A stretch of DNA of 45,960 nucleotides, from contig BQJG01000025.1 in the NCBI GenBank assembly GCA_021604585.1, positions 1 through 45,960 of the forward strand, written 5' to 3'. The notes beneath the pieces are model-generated. The model was not told the DNA's origin. It saw nothing but the letters and a program-made list of their open reading frames with translations, and did no database searches. Positions 23,479 through 32,701 of this stretch are shown one piece after another. Numbering within the stretch: the stretch's first letter is position 1; the number at the start of each line of letters is the position of its first letter. Position numbers and translations under genes: made by a program. The stretch comes from Hyphococcus sp. (lineage in GTDB: Bacteria > Pseudomonadota > Alphaproteobacteria > Caulobacterales > Parvularculaceae).

Positions 23479-25340
23479 GACGCTTTGACGCTTGCGATCC
23501 ATTCGTCGACGCGGCGCTCGAGAATGTCGAGCGGCAAAGCGCCGCCGCCCAGCACCGTGTCATGGAAGCCTTTGATGTCGAACTTGTCGCCAAGCTCAGC
23601 TTTTGCAGCTTCACGCAATTCCAGAATCTTCAGCATACCAACCTTATAGGCTGTCGCCTGGCCTGGCCAAACGATGTAGCGCTGAACCTCGGAGCGAATC
23701 TGACCCTCAGCCGCAGGCGAGTTTTCGAGGAAATACGCGACCGCTTCTTCTTCGGTCCACCCTTTTGAGTGAACGCCGGTGTCGATGACGAGACGGATGG
23801 CGCGCCAGATCTCCGTCGTCAAACGCCCGAAGTCGGAATAGGGATCCTGATACGCGCCCATTTCCTTCGCGAGGAGTTCGGAATAAAGACCCCAGCCTTC
23901 AGAATAAGCGGTGAAGCCCGCCTGCGTGCGGAATTTCGGTACGCTGGTCAGCTCCTGCGCAATCGAGATCTGCATGTGATGACCGGGATTGCCTTCATGA
24001 TAGGCGATCACTTCCAGCTGCGGGATAGGCATCATGCTCATGTCCGACAGGTGCGCGTAATAGACGCCGTCACGCGACCCATCGGGCGTGCCTGGGAAAT
24101 AATGCTGCGCCGCGCCCGGCTGTTCGCGGAACGCCTCGACCCGCTTCACCACGAGACCCGCCTTCGGCAGAATGCCGAAATAGTCTGGCAGCTTTGTGTG
24201 GATAAAATCGAGATGGGCGGTCGCAGCATCGATATAGGCCTGACGCCCCGCATCCGTATTCGGATAATAGAATTGCGGATCATCGCGAACGAAGGTGAAA
24301 AATTCCTGCAGCGTGCCTTCAAATCCAACTTGCTCTTTGATGGCTTCCATCTCGCCCTTGATGCGCGCCACTTCGCTAAGACCTAGCTGGTGCACTTCAT
24401 CCGGCGTCATGTTGGTCGTGGTCGACGCAGCCAGACGGTCAGCATAATAGGCCTTGCCGTTGGGATTTTTGCCGACGCCGGTTGCGATTTCGTCGCTGTT
24501 CGGGCGGTCCTCTTCAAACCAGGCGATCAGCGCCTCATAGGCCGGTCCCCACTGTTCGATCAGCGCAGTTCGGGCGGCGGCTTTCAATTCATCCGCCTTG
24601 GCCTGATCAATTTTGCCGTCAGCGAGTAAAGCATCAACCTTCGACTGCGCGTCAGCCCAGACCGGGCTGTCGCCCTCGCCTTCAAAGGGCGCGCCTGTGA
24701 TCAGTCCGCGCGCCTGTTCGAGAACGCCGTCATAGGCGAAGCGCGGCGGGCGTGAACCAGCCGCTGCGTTCAGTTGAGCCGATTCGAGCAATTGACCGAG
24801 TGCGCGAGCGCCGCCGCCAATACGCGCAATGTAGGCTTCCATGTCGGAAGGTTCGTCAACCTTGTGAAACGCGATCAGAAACTGCGCGAGAAATGCCTGT
24901 GGGCCCTGCATCTGTGTAAAGACGTAACCATTGCGGCGGAACTTATCAGCCGAAGCCGCGCGCTCATATTGATAGATCCAAACGTCATAAGATGTCTTGG
25001 CCTCAAGGGTCAGCTTATTGCGATCGAAGCTGTTCTTCATCTCTTCAACGGTATTTCGCTGCCATTCGAGCTGCGCCGTCTGCGCTTCCTCCGACAGGTC
25101 GTCGATCTTGTCATAGTCTTTTTTGTCGCCGAGGAAGGTCCGTGAAATCGGGCTGAAATCGAGTTGTTCTTCAAACTTGGCGTCGAACCATTCGTTGAGG
25201 CGCGCCGTCTCCGCCGCGATTTCCTCCGCCGACGCCGGCGCCGTCGCGACAACCGTCGCAGTTTCTTTGTTCGCCGCACCTTGCTGGCCACAAGCCGCAA
25301 GCGCTGTCGTTCCCAAAAGCAAAGCTATCATCAAACGCAT
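23475..25340 (-). CDS. DUF885 family lipoprotein, probable metallopeptidase
   Basis: A 621-residue predicted lipoprotein (MRLMIALLLGTTALAACGQQ, lipidated Cys17). The DUF885 signature AYHEGNPGHHMQISIAQEL carries a zinc-type HE plus HH pattern, and FTAYSEGWGLYSELLAKEMG contains the downstream Glu. These proteins are related to M32/M3-like gluzincin peptidases, and the helical N-terminal lid is present. It probably degrades peptides in the periplasm. The stop codon overlaps the convergent vsr stop within the shared bases TTAG, leaving no room for a terminator between them. The gene has its own promoter region at 25341-25478. Confidence 0.9.
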   Translation of the reverse strand: MRLMIALLLGTTALAACGQQGAANKETATVVATAPASAEEIAAETARLNEWFDAKFEEQLDFSPISRTFLGDKKDYDKIDDLSEEAQTAQLEWQRNTVEEMKNSFDRNKLTLEAKTSYDVWIYQYERAASADKFRRNGYVFTQMQGPQAFLAQFLIAFHKVDEPSDMEAYIARIGGGARALGQLLESAQLNAAAGSRPPRFAYDGVLEQARGLITGAPFEGEGDSPVWADAQSKVDALLADGKIDQAKADELKAAARTALIEQWGPAYEALIAWFEEDRPNSDEIATGVGKNPNGKAYYADRLAASTTTNMTPDEVHQLGLSEVARIKGEMEAIKEQVGFEGTLQEFFTFVRDDPQFYYPNTDAGRQAYIDAATAHLDFIHTKLPDYFGILPKAGLVVKRVEAFREQPGAAQHYFPGTPDGSRDGVYYAHLSDMSMMPIPQLEVIAYHEGNPGHHMQISIAQELTSVPKFRTQAGFTAYSEGWGLYSELLAKEMGAYQDPYSDFGRLTTEIWRAIRLVIDTGVHSKGWTEEEAVAYFLENSPAAEGQIRSEVQRYIVWPGQATAYKVGMLKILELREAAKAELGDKFDIKGFHDTVLGGGALPLDILERRVDEWIASVKAS

Positions 25341-25478
25341 AAAGCACCCCTATTTGCTGGTATCCGGCGCGGTCACCGGAATTGGCGCGCACTCTATAGG
25401 GTTCTCTCTTGCGGGCAATCGCTGAGAGGCGAAATGAAGGAAAAACAAGGTTGATCTGGGCCGGGTAGTTCGGGGCGC

Positions 25479-26633
25479 CTACGTTTGCAGCGTGTTGAGC
25501 ACCGCTGACAGCCGCTCCACGACATTGGTCCAGCGGTGCTTTTTCATCACGTGATCCCGGGCCGCCGCGCCATAGCGGGCCAGCCGGTCCGGCGCTTCAA
25601 AAAACGCAATGACTTCATCGGCAAGCCCCGCAGCATCGCCAACCTTCACATGCCTGCCTGTAACGCCCGGTTCGATGTTTTCAGCCAGCGCCCATTGGCC
25701 GGTGACAATCGCCGCCGCGCCCCATCCCATCGCTTCCAGCGGCGCGATACCGAACGGTTCATAGCGCGACGGCGCCAGAAATAGCGAACAGTTTGCGAAG
25801 AGCGCTTTTTGCCGTGCGGCCTGTTCAGGGTTGCGGCGGCTTAGAAATCCATGAAAGACCAAGCCCGGCGTATTCCTGCAGGCGGCCGGCAATGATGATG
25901 GGCCAACAACATGCAAAACCGCGTCAGGAAATTTCTTCCGGACAATGTTGAGCGCGGCAACGGCAACATCTCCGCCCTTGCGCTCAAATTCCTTCCCAAT
26001 GAATAGCATCTCTTTGGAAGAATAGTCTTTGTTTGGAACAGTTTCTGGAAGCGGTGCATTCACGCCGCAACCAATCGAAACCACCTTTTCCGGCGTCAAG
26101 CCATAGCGCTCGATGAATGAACGGCGCAGCCACTCACTCGTCGTGAGCACCTTGTCAGCGTCGTTAGCAATTTTTTTCTCATAGTCGATGCACGCTTCAT
26201 GAAGCCCGACATTTTGCCGCAAGGCCTCGGGCACAAATGGATTGTTAGCGTATTCGGCGGAATTTCCGTCCTGATAGGTCAGCCACGGACGGTTGGTGTT
26301 CAACGCGTCTCGAAGATTTACATAAGCGCCCAACTGTACGATGGGGCAGTCGTCGTGAGACCCGGCCATGGCGGCTGGCAATGCCCGCTCCAAGGCGCGA
26401 CGATAAGTGATGCTCTTGTATACTTTGCGGCGCCAAACCTCGCGCTGCGGTGAAAATCGCGGAATAGCGATGGCGGCCAGTTGCGCGCGCGTCACATCGA
26501 CACCGAATGCATGGCGGAGCAGGCCGTTTTCGCGGCACGCATCAAAGAACGCCGCCGAACTGCCCGACCATGAGGAAGGGTCGAACGGATCGGCGCCCAT
26601 CAATCCGCCCGAGATAAGACCATCAAATTGCAT
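25479..26633 (-). CDS. glycosyltransferase family 4 (group 1)
   Basis: A 384-residue GT-B fold glycosyltransferase that would move a sugar from a nucleotide donor to an unknown acceptor at the cytoplasmic side of the membrane. The C-terminal donor-binding half shows LFIGKEFERKGGDVAVAAL, AVLHVVGP, GLVFHGFLSR and the family motif APSRYEPFGIAPLEAMGWGAA, with the Glu-x7-Glu pair. The N-terminal acceptor half is less conserved. No polysaccharide cluster surrounds it, so the product (lipopolysaccharide, glycolipid or storage glycan) cannot be inferred. Confidence 0.9.
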   Translation of the reverse strand: MQFDGLISGGLMGADPFDPSSWSGSSAAFFDACRENGLLRHAFGVDVTRAQLAAIAIPRFSPQREVWRRKVYKSITYRRALERALPAAMAGSHDDCPIVQLGAYVNLRDALNTNRPWLTYQDGNSAEYANNPFVPEALRQNVGLHEACIDYEKKIANDADKVLTTSEWLRRSFIERYGLTPEKVVSIGCGVNAPLPETVPNKDYSSKEMLFIGKEFERKGGDVAVAALNIVRKKFPDAVLHVVGPSSLPAACRNTPGLVFHGFLSRRNPEQAARQKALFANCSLFLAPSRYEPFGIAPLEAMGWGAAAIVTGQWALAENIEPGVTGRHVKVGDAAGLADEVIAFFEAPDRLARYGAAARDHVMKKHRWTNVVERLSAVLNTLQT

Positions 26634-26693
26634 GCCTCCCGTCTATAGCTCAGCAATGCGAGCAATAAAACGGGCGCCTAGCGCGGTGTGCCT

Positions 26694-28478
26694 TTAGAAA
26701 GCCTCTGCCGGGAGCGCCATCATCGCTTCAGCGCCGGTTTTGACCTTCTCGAGATGCGAGGATGTTTCCGGAATAATGCGCTCGACGAAATAGCGTCCGG
26801 TAATCAGCTTGTTCTTGTAGAAGTCGTCGCCGCTGTCTTTCTTCTCCAGCGCCGCTTTCGCCGACTGCGCCCAGGCATAAGAAAGGCAGGTCAGCGCAAA
26901 CAGGCTCAGATAGTCCATGGACGACGCGCCGGCATTGTTGAAGTTCGCCATAGCGTTCGCGCCCATCCATTGTGTGGCTTCGAGCGTGCGGCCTTTGGCC
27001 AGCGCAAGCCCGTCGAGGAACGGCTTTAATTCTTCATTACCCTGATTATCGGCGATGAACTCGTCAACCTCGGCGAAATATGACTGCCAGGCGCGGCCGC
27101 CATCCTTCATCAGTTTGCGGCCGACGAGATCGAGCGCCTGAATGCCGTTTGCGCCTTCATAGATCATGGCGATGCGCGCATCGCGCACGAACTGCTCCAT
27201 GCCCCATTCCTGGATATAGCCGTGACCTCCGAGCACTTGCTGGGCGTTCGTGGCGTGGGCGTAGCCCTTGTCGGTAAGGTATGATTTCAGGATCGGCGTC
27301 ATCAGGCCCATATAATCGTCGGCCTTTTGGCGGGTCGCCTCGTCTTCCGCCTTTGTGTGCAGATCGCCGTGGAGCGCCGACCAGTACATCCATGCACGGG
27401 CGCCTTCGGTGAACGCACGCTGATCCATCAACATCCGGCGAACATCAGGGTGAACGATAATCGGGTCGGCAGGTTTTTCAGGCTGCTCTGGCCCAGTAAG
27501 CGCCCGCCCCTGCAGGCGGTCCTTGGCGTAGGCGGCGCCGTTTTGATACGCGACTTCGGAAATCGCCATGCCTTGCAAACCAACCCCGAGGCGCGCTTCG
27601 TTCATCATCGTGAACATGGCTTTGAGGCCTTTGTTTTCCTCACCCAGAAGCCAGCCGGTCGCCTCATCATAGTTCAATACGCAAGTCGAGTTGGCGTGGA
27701 TGCCCATCTTCTCTTCGATGGAGCCGCAGGAAACGCCATTGCGCGCACCAAGCGAGCCGTCATCATTGACGATAAATTTTGGCACAATGAACAGGGAAAT
27801 CCCTTTCACCCCTTCCGGCGCACCTTCAATGCGCGCCAGCACGAGGTGGATAATATTGTCGGTAAGATCGTGCTCGCCCGCGGAGATGAAAATCTTTTGT
27901 CCGGAGATTTTGTATGTTCCGTCGCCATTGGGCACGGCCTTTGACTTCAACAGCCCCAGATCAGTGCCGCAATGCGGTTCGGTCAGGTTCATGGTGCCGC
28001 CCCATTCGCCGGCGATCATATTGGGAAGGTATTTCTGCTTCTGCTCGTCGGTGCCGTGATGATAGATCGCGTCCGCCGCGCCGCGCGCCAGGCCCGGATA
28101 CATGCCGAACGCCATATTCGAAGCCGACACCATCTCAGAGACGGCGACCGCGAGGATATAGGGCAGCCCCTGCCCGCCAAATTCGGGATCGAAAGAAAGC
28201 CCCTGCCAGCCGCCCTGCTTGTATATCTCATAGGCTTCCTTGAAGCCTTTCGGCGTCGTCACCGACCCGTCCGCATGGCGGGTGCAGCCTTCCTTGTCGC
28301 CCGAGTGGTTGATAGGGTGCAGGACATTCGACGCCATTTTCGCGCCTTCTTCGAGAATCGCCGCGACCACATCTTCGCTGGCGTCGGAAAATCCGGGCAG
28401 ATTCGAATATTTCGATATCTGCAACACCTCGTTGAGAACGAATTGCATGTCTTTAAGCGGGGCGTTGTAGGCTGTCAT
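26694..28478 (-). CDS. acyl-CoA dehydrogenase, DmdC/FadE-like long type
   Basis: FAD enzyme that introduces a 2,3-double bond into an acyl-CoA thioester. The 594-residue length, the start MTAYNAPLKDMQFVLNEV and the extra C-terminal domain match the long family that includes 3-methylmercaptopropionyl-CoA dehydrogenase (DmdC). Other blocks are TEPHCGTDLGLLKSKA, the flavin region ISGQKIFISAGEHDL, and MIYEGANGIQALDLVGRK with the catalytic glutamate. ATG 28478 has GGAG eight bases upstream and removes a 24-residue extension. No other DMSP-degradation gene is visible, so a general fatty or branched acyl-CoA is as likely. It is divergent from the PodJ-like gene. Confidence 0.9.
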   Translation of the reverse strand: MTAYNAPLKDMQFVLNEVLQISKYSNLPGFSDASEDVVAAILEEGAKMASNVLHPINHSGDKEGCTRHADGSVTTPKGFKEAYEIYKQGGWQGLSFDPEFGGQGLPYILAVAVSEMVSASNMAFGMYPGLARGAADAIYHHGTDEQKQKYLPNMIAGEWGGTMNLTEPHCGTDLGLLKSKAVPNGDGTYKISGQKIFISAGEHDLTDNIIHLVLARIEGAPEGVKGISLFIVPKFIVNDDGSLGARNGVSCGSIEEKMGIHANSTCVLNYDEATGWLLGEENKGLKAMFTMMNEARLGVGLQGMAISEVAYQNGAAYAKDRLQGRALTGPEQPEKPADPIIVHPDVRRMLMDQRAFTEGARAWMYWSALHGDLHTKAEDEATRQKADDYMGLMTPILKSYLTDKGYAHATNAQQVLGGHGYIQEWGMEQFVRDARIAMIYEGANGIQALDLVGRKLMKDGGRAWQSYFAEVDEFIADNQGNEELKPFLDGLALAKGRTLEATQWMGANAMANFNNAGASSMDYLSLFALTCLSYAWAQSAKAALEKKDSGDDFYKNKLITGRYFVERIIPETSSHLEKVKTGAEAMMALPAEAF

Positions 28479-28785
28479 TGAGGCATCTCCATGCGTTCGG
28501 CGGGGCTTGTTTAGGACAATGTAGACATCCGGAGGCGCCAGCGAAAGCACGGGGCGCAGAGCGATGGCGAGCAGAAGTTTTCCCCGATGCGTTTAGCCTG
28601 CCCCGAAAAGCCGCGAATCAGCTTTAACGTTTCATTAATAATCAGGGCTTTTTCCTGTCTGATTAAGGCTTTGCGCCTTTTGCGAAGCAGCTTAACGGTG
28701 ACCTGTTCGGCTTGAGACATGGCGTAATGCGCCGGTCCGGACCGGTGGGAGGGGAAGTCGCCCCGGCGAATAACGGTGGACTGTC
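28479..28785. other. 307-base divergent intergenic region
   Basis: Lies between the acyl-CoA dehydrogenase (-) and the PodJ-like gene (+) and must hold both promoters. It contains a CtrA-type box at 28624-28638, almost exactly midway, and a 14-base perfect palindrome CCGGTCCGGACCGG at 28732-28745, about 40 bases before the PodJ-like ATG. A 69-codon minus-strand frame (28511-28720) is present but lacks a ribosome binding site. I see nothing else. Confidence 0.5.
28624..28638. promoter_or_regulatory. CtrA-type binding box (TTAA-N7-TTAA)
   Basis: The bases TTAACGTTTCATTAA have the TTAA-N7-TTAA spacing of the CtrA consensus but lack the final C. The box is about 147 bases from both divergent start codons, so it could serve either gene. 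The PodJ-like polarity gene is the more likely target, because cell-pole genes are typical CtrA targets. Confidence 0.45.
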
Positions 28786-31689
28786 ATGAAATCGAACGCG
28801 CCCTGGAGCGTTAAAGGCATTGAACGCGACGCACGCGAGACGGCGAAAGAGGCCGCTCGACGCGAAGGCATGACCGTTGGCGAATGGCTTAATCAGATGA
28901 TTTACAGCCAGGCCGATGGCGGTGCGACCGGTGCTCTTGCCGAGACGGAAGTCGAAGGGCTCAGACTTCGCGACATCGTCACCGCCATCGAACATCTGCG
29001 CAATCGCGTGGTTGAAGCAGAGTCGAAGCATTCCGCCGCCGTCAATGACCTCACCCGAAATATGGGCGGATTTGTCGAGCGCGTGCAGCGCCTGGAACGC
29101 GTTAAACCGACCGAAGGCTCCTATCAAGACGTCGCGCAACGGATCGAAAAACTTGAACGCGCCGGTGGCGACCGCCATCGGATCGAAGCGCTGAAAGCGC
29201 TGGAGAAAGCGCTGGCGCAAGTCGCAATCCAATTCAACAACGCGCAGCGCACCACGCTGACCCGGCTCGATTCCGCCGAACAACAATTGCAGGAATTTGC
29301 CGAGCGCATTGATCGTGTCGGAAATGCTGATTCCGGCGAAACGGAACTCGGGCCGCTGAAAAGCGCCATTGAAGGCCTCGCCGAACGCGTCACGCGCGCC
29401 GAACGCATCGCCGAAGAAGCAACGTCGCTTAAATCCGCGGCCGCCGCCTCTTCCGATCCTGAATTTGTCGAACAGACCGGCGCGCGGTTGCGTGTCCTCG
29501 GCGACGAGATCAAACGCGGCGGCGACCAGATCCGCGCGCTTGAAGGCACCATCGTTAAGCTCTCCAGCCAGATTGAGGCGGCTGAAAAGCGCAGCGCAGA
29601 TGGCGTTCAAAAAGTCGCCGAGACGATCACAGAGGTTCGCGCGCAATTAGCCGCCGAAGGCGATCGTCCCGGCGAGCCCCCTGACGTCGAGGCCATTCTC
29701 GCCGCCGCCCGCAATGAGACCGAAGAAAAACTCGTCGCCCTGCAACGCTCGCTCGAAGACATCAATGCGCGCTTTGAAGAACTCGGCCAGGCCGCGACAT
29801 CACAGCCGGAAGCGGTAGCGCCAACCTTGCAGGAAGCAGATTCGGCTTTTCAGAATGAGGAAGATGTCGAAGCCATCGCTGACGACAATAATGAAGACAT
29901 CCTCGACCTTCAGCGCGCGACAACTGAAACGAGCTCCACGGCGAAAGAAAATAACAAGCAAGGAGATGACGGCGTTTCACTAGACGACGTCATGGACGAA
30001 ATCGAAGAAGCCGTCGCCGCGATCGAAGCGCAAGATAGCGACGCCCAAAGCACAGCGGAAGAAGACCCTTTTGCTTTTGCCGACGAGTTCGAAGAGACTC
30101 CAGCAGCGCAATCAGACGAGCCGACAGAAGAACTGGAATCTGACGATAATCCGGTCGAAGATTTCAGCTTTCAACTGGATGACGAAAATTCAAACGGCGA
30201 TGACCGCAGCGACGATGACATCACTGTCAGCGCCGACGAAGACGATGAACCGTTGAATGACGCGCGGGCGCTCTTGGCTGAAGTCAGAAATGCGCTCACC
30301 AGCGAAGCCTCGACAACGCCAGAGGAAGCCGAAGAAGAATTAACTCTTGCCGGCGATGAAGACGATGATGACGAACAGGCGCCGAACACTGCGTCGCTTT
30401 CTGATTCAACTGCGCTCGAGCTTGAAACCCCACAAGCCGCCGCAATCAAGCCAAAAGAAGATATGGTGCAGGCGGCCCGGCGCCGGGCGCGTGAAGCCGC
30501 CGCCCTCAACGCCGAAGAACAGGCGCGGCCGCGCCGCGCGCAATTGAGCGCCAAACAGCGTGCAATTCTAGCGGCTCGTGCACGGCAAAAGCGCGCTGTA
30601 AGCGAGGAATCTTCAAAGCACAACGCAAATGCAGATGCGACATCCGAGGCGGCGTCATCTGAGGCGGAAACTCAGTGGCAAACCTTAGAAGCGGACACAG
30701 AAGAAAAGCGCGAAGCGATTGGCGGCCGCTTCAGCAAGATTACAGCTGCCCTTTCCGCTGCGCGCGCCCGGCTCGGGCGCAATAAGGCGACGGATGACGA
30801 TACGCCGGAAGCCATCGCATCCCCCGCGCCTGTGCCAGAAGAAGAACCCACGCCACGCCGCAATGGCGATCGCGCAGCCTTGGAAACACTACGCTCAACG
30901 GCGTCCGCCCGTCCTTTGACCATTGCGCTCGGTGCAGCCATTTTGCTTGCTGTCGCCGCGCTTGTTTATCTGGTCAAAGACTTTGTCTTTAAGCCTGACG
31001 CGACCCCGCAGCCTGCAGTTTCGACAACACAGAGCCCTGCCGCACTGGAAGAGACTCCGGACGAAACAGATGCGAGTCTCGCCGTGGTGCCGGAAGCGCC
31101 ATCGATTGATCCGCAGTCGCTCTATATCGACAGCATCGACGCGCTCTCGGCCGCAGGCGACGAAACGGCGGCACGCGCCGCTATCGAAAAATTGCAGGAT
31201 GCCGCCGCCCTTGGCTATCCGCCGGCGCAATTGCAGCTCGGCGAACTCTACAAAACAGGCCAGGGCGTGGAGCAGGACTTGGGACAAGCTCGCGTTTGGT
31301 TCCGCCGGGCGGCCAATGGCGGCAATGTCCTCGCCATGCACCGCATCGGCGTGATGACCGCGCGCGGCGATGGCGGACCGGCGGATGCGCGTGAAGCCAT
31401 TGCATGGTTTGAACAGGCGGCGAATTTTGGTCTCGTCGATTCACAATACAACCTCGGCGCCATCTATCACCCAAGTGAAACCGGCGCCTCAGCCGTTCAG
31501 AACACAAGCGAAGCCTATTACTGGTATTCTCTTGCTGCGCGAAATGGCGATGATCAGGCTCAACCTCTTGCCGCTGGCGTTGCCGCTGCACTGTCTCCAC
31601 AAGAACGCGCCGCGGTGGATGCGCGCGTGGCCGCCTGGAGCGCAGAAGCTGCAGACGAGGCCGCCAACCTCAACGCCAATACAAATTAA
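28786..31689 (+). CDS. PodJ-like Sel1-repeat membrane protein (cell polarity)
   Basis: A 967-residue protein. The N-terminus (PWSVKGIERDARETAKEAAR, then EGMTVGEWLNQMI) is the conserved opening of alphaproteobacterial PodJ-like and related Sel1 proteins. Residues about 60-340 are heptad-rich coiled coil. Residues about 340-570 are very acidic and low in complexity. A basic stretch follows, then one membrane helix at about 708-729 (LTIALGAAILLAVAALVYLV). The C-terminal periplasmic part (about 780-940) has at least three Sel1 repeats, for example AQLQLGELYKTGQGVEQD and REAIAWFEQAANFGLVDSQYN in segments. PodJ organises the pole in Caulobacter; no peptidoglycan-binding domain follows the Sel1 repeats here. 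A CtrA-type box lies upstream. Confidence 0.85.
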   Translation: MKSNAPWSVKGIERDARETAKEAARREGMTVGEWLNQMIYSQADGGATGALAETEVEGLRLRDIVTAIEHLRNRVVEAESKHSAAVNDLTRNMGGFVERVQRLERVKPTEGSYQDVAQRIEKLERAGGDRHRIEALKALEKALAQVAIQFNNAQRTTLTRLDSAEQQLQEFAERIDRVGNADSGETELGPLKSAIEGLAERVTRAERIAEEATSLKSAAAASSDPEFVEQTGARLRVLGDEIKRGGDQIRALEGTIVKLSSQIEAAEKRSADGVQKVAETITEVRAQLAAEGDRPGEPPDVEAILAAARNETEEKLVALQRSLEDINARFEELGQAATSQPEAVAPTLQEADSAFQNEEDVEAIADDNNEDILDLQRATTETSSTAKENNKQGDDGVSLDDVMDEIEEAVAAIEAQDSDAQSTAEEDPFAFADEFEETPAAQSDEPTEELESDDNPVEDFSFQLDDENSNGDDRSDDDITVSADEDDEPLNDARALLAEVRNALTSEASTTPEEAEEELTLAGDEDDDDEQAPNTASLSDSTALELETPQAAAIKPKEDMVQAARRRAREAAALNAEEQARPRRAQLSAKQRAILAARARQKRAVSEESSKHNANADATSEAASSEAETQWQTLEADTEEKREAIGGRFSKITAALSAARARLGRNKATDDDTPEAIASPAPVPEEEPTPRRNGDRAALETLRSTASARPLTIALGAAILLAVAALVYLVKDFVFKPDATPQPAVSTTQSPAALEETPDETDASLAVVPEAPSIDPQSLYIDSIDALSAAGDETAARAAIEKLQDAAALGYPPAQLQLGELYKTGQGVEQDLGQARVWFRRAANGGNVLAMHRIGVMTARGDGGPADAREAIAWFEQAANFGLVDSQYNLGAIYHPSETGASAVQNTSEAYYWYSLAARNGDDQAQPLAAGVAAALSPQERAAVDARVAAWSAEAADEAANLNANTN

Positions 31690-31783
31690 ACCCAGCGCTT
31701 CTTCGCGATTGCTTGTTTCCAAAGCCCGGGCGCGCCTATAACGCAACCATTCCGTTTGCGTTTCAGGGGCCAGCCGACATCCC

Positions 31784-32701
31784 ATGCAACTTTATCTCCC
31801 CATCGCGGAGATGCCCGTCGATCCATTTGTGGTTATCACCATGGGCGCGGCGGTGGGCTTTGTGTCCGGCATGTTTGGCGTCGGCGGCGGATTTCTCATG
31901 ACGCCGCTTCTGATTTTTTACGGCATTCCTCCGGCGATTGCTGTTGGCACGGAGGCCTCGCAAATCGTCGCCTCTTCTGTTTCAGGCGTGATGGGGCACC
32001 TCAAGCGCAAGACCGTTGATTTTCAGATGGGCGGATTTTTGGTGGCTGGCGGGGCCGCCGGCTCCGTATTGGGCGTTTTTATTTTTCGCGCCCTTCGCGC
32101 CAGCGGCCAGGTCGAAACACTGATCTCGGTCGCATATGTGCTGTTCCTCGGAATCATTGGCGGACTCATGCTTTGGGAAAGCTTGCGCGCATTGTTGCGG
32201 TCGCCGGAAGAAAAACAGCGCAGAGCGCGCAAACGCCGAAGCCCCGCATGGATGGCGTCGTTGCCCTTCGCCATGCGGTTTCGCGCCTCGGGACTTTACA
32301 TCAGTCCGATCCCGCCGATCATTCTCGGATTTTTTGTCGGCATGCTCGCAGCGACCATGGGCGTCGGCGGCGGCTTCGTCATGGTCCCGGCGATGCTCTA
32401 TATTCTGAACATGCCGACCAATGTGGTGGTCGGAACATCGCTGTTTCAAATCATTTTCGTCACGGCGATCACAACAGTGCTGCATGCGGCGGCGAACCAG
32501 ACCGTTGATATTGCACTGGCGTTATTGCTGCTCACCGGCGGCGTTATCGGCGCACAACTTGGCGTGCGCGCGGGCATCCGAATGAGAGCCGAGCATTTGC
32601 GGGCTTTGCTGGCCCTGCTGGTGCTCGGCGTCTGCGCACGCTTGCTGATCGGTCTCGCTCTGCCGCCCGGTTCGGAATTTATTGTCGAAGGTGCGCGATG
32701 A
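31784..32701 (+). CDS. TauE/SafE family sulfite or organic-acid exporter
   Basis: A 305-residue inner-membrane protein with about eight hydrophobic helices and the two inverted glycine-rich repeats of the family: SGMFGVGGGFLMTPLLIFYGIP near the start and AATMGVGGGFVMVPAMLYILNMP in the second half. Members export sulfite, sulfoacetate or related anions. The stop overlaps the next start by four bases (ATGA at 32698-32701). The following TIGR02186 gene is its usual companion in alphaproteobacteria. The substrate is not shown by the sequence. Confidence 0.9.
   Translation: MQLYLPIAEMPVDPFVVITMGAAVGFVSGMFGVGGGFLMTPLLIFYGIPPAIAVGTEASQIVASSVSGVMGHLKRKTVDFQMGGFLVAGGAAGSVLGVFIFRALRASGQVETLISVAYVLFLGIIGGLMLWESLRALLRSPEEKQRRARKRRSPAWMASLPFAMRFRASGLYISPIPPIILGFFVGMLAATMGVGGGFVMVPAMLYILNMPTNVVVGTSLFQIIFVTAITTVLHAAANQTVDIALALLLLTGGVIGAQLGVRAGIRMRAEHLRALLALLVLGVCARLLIGLALPPGSEFIVEGAR

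Noticed and set aside
26641..26675. TATAGCTCAGC resembling a tRNA D-arm
   Set aside because: No acceptor stem, anticodon arm or T-arm can be folded around it.
28511..28720. 69-codon minus-strand frame before the acyl-CoA dehydrogenase
   Set aside because: It lacks a ribosome binding site, its C-terminus looks random, and it spans a divergent promoter region. It could be a real small protein, but I cannot support it.
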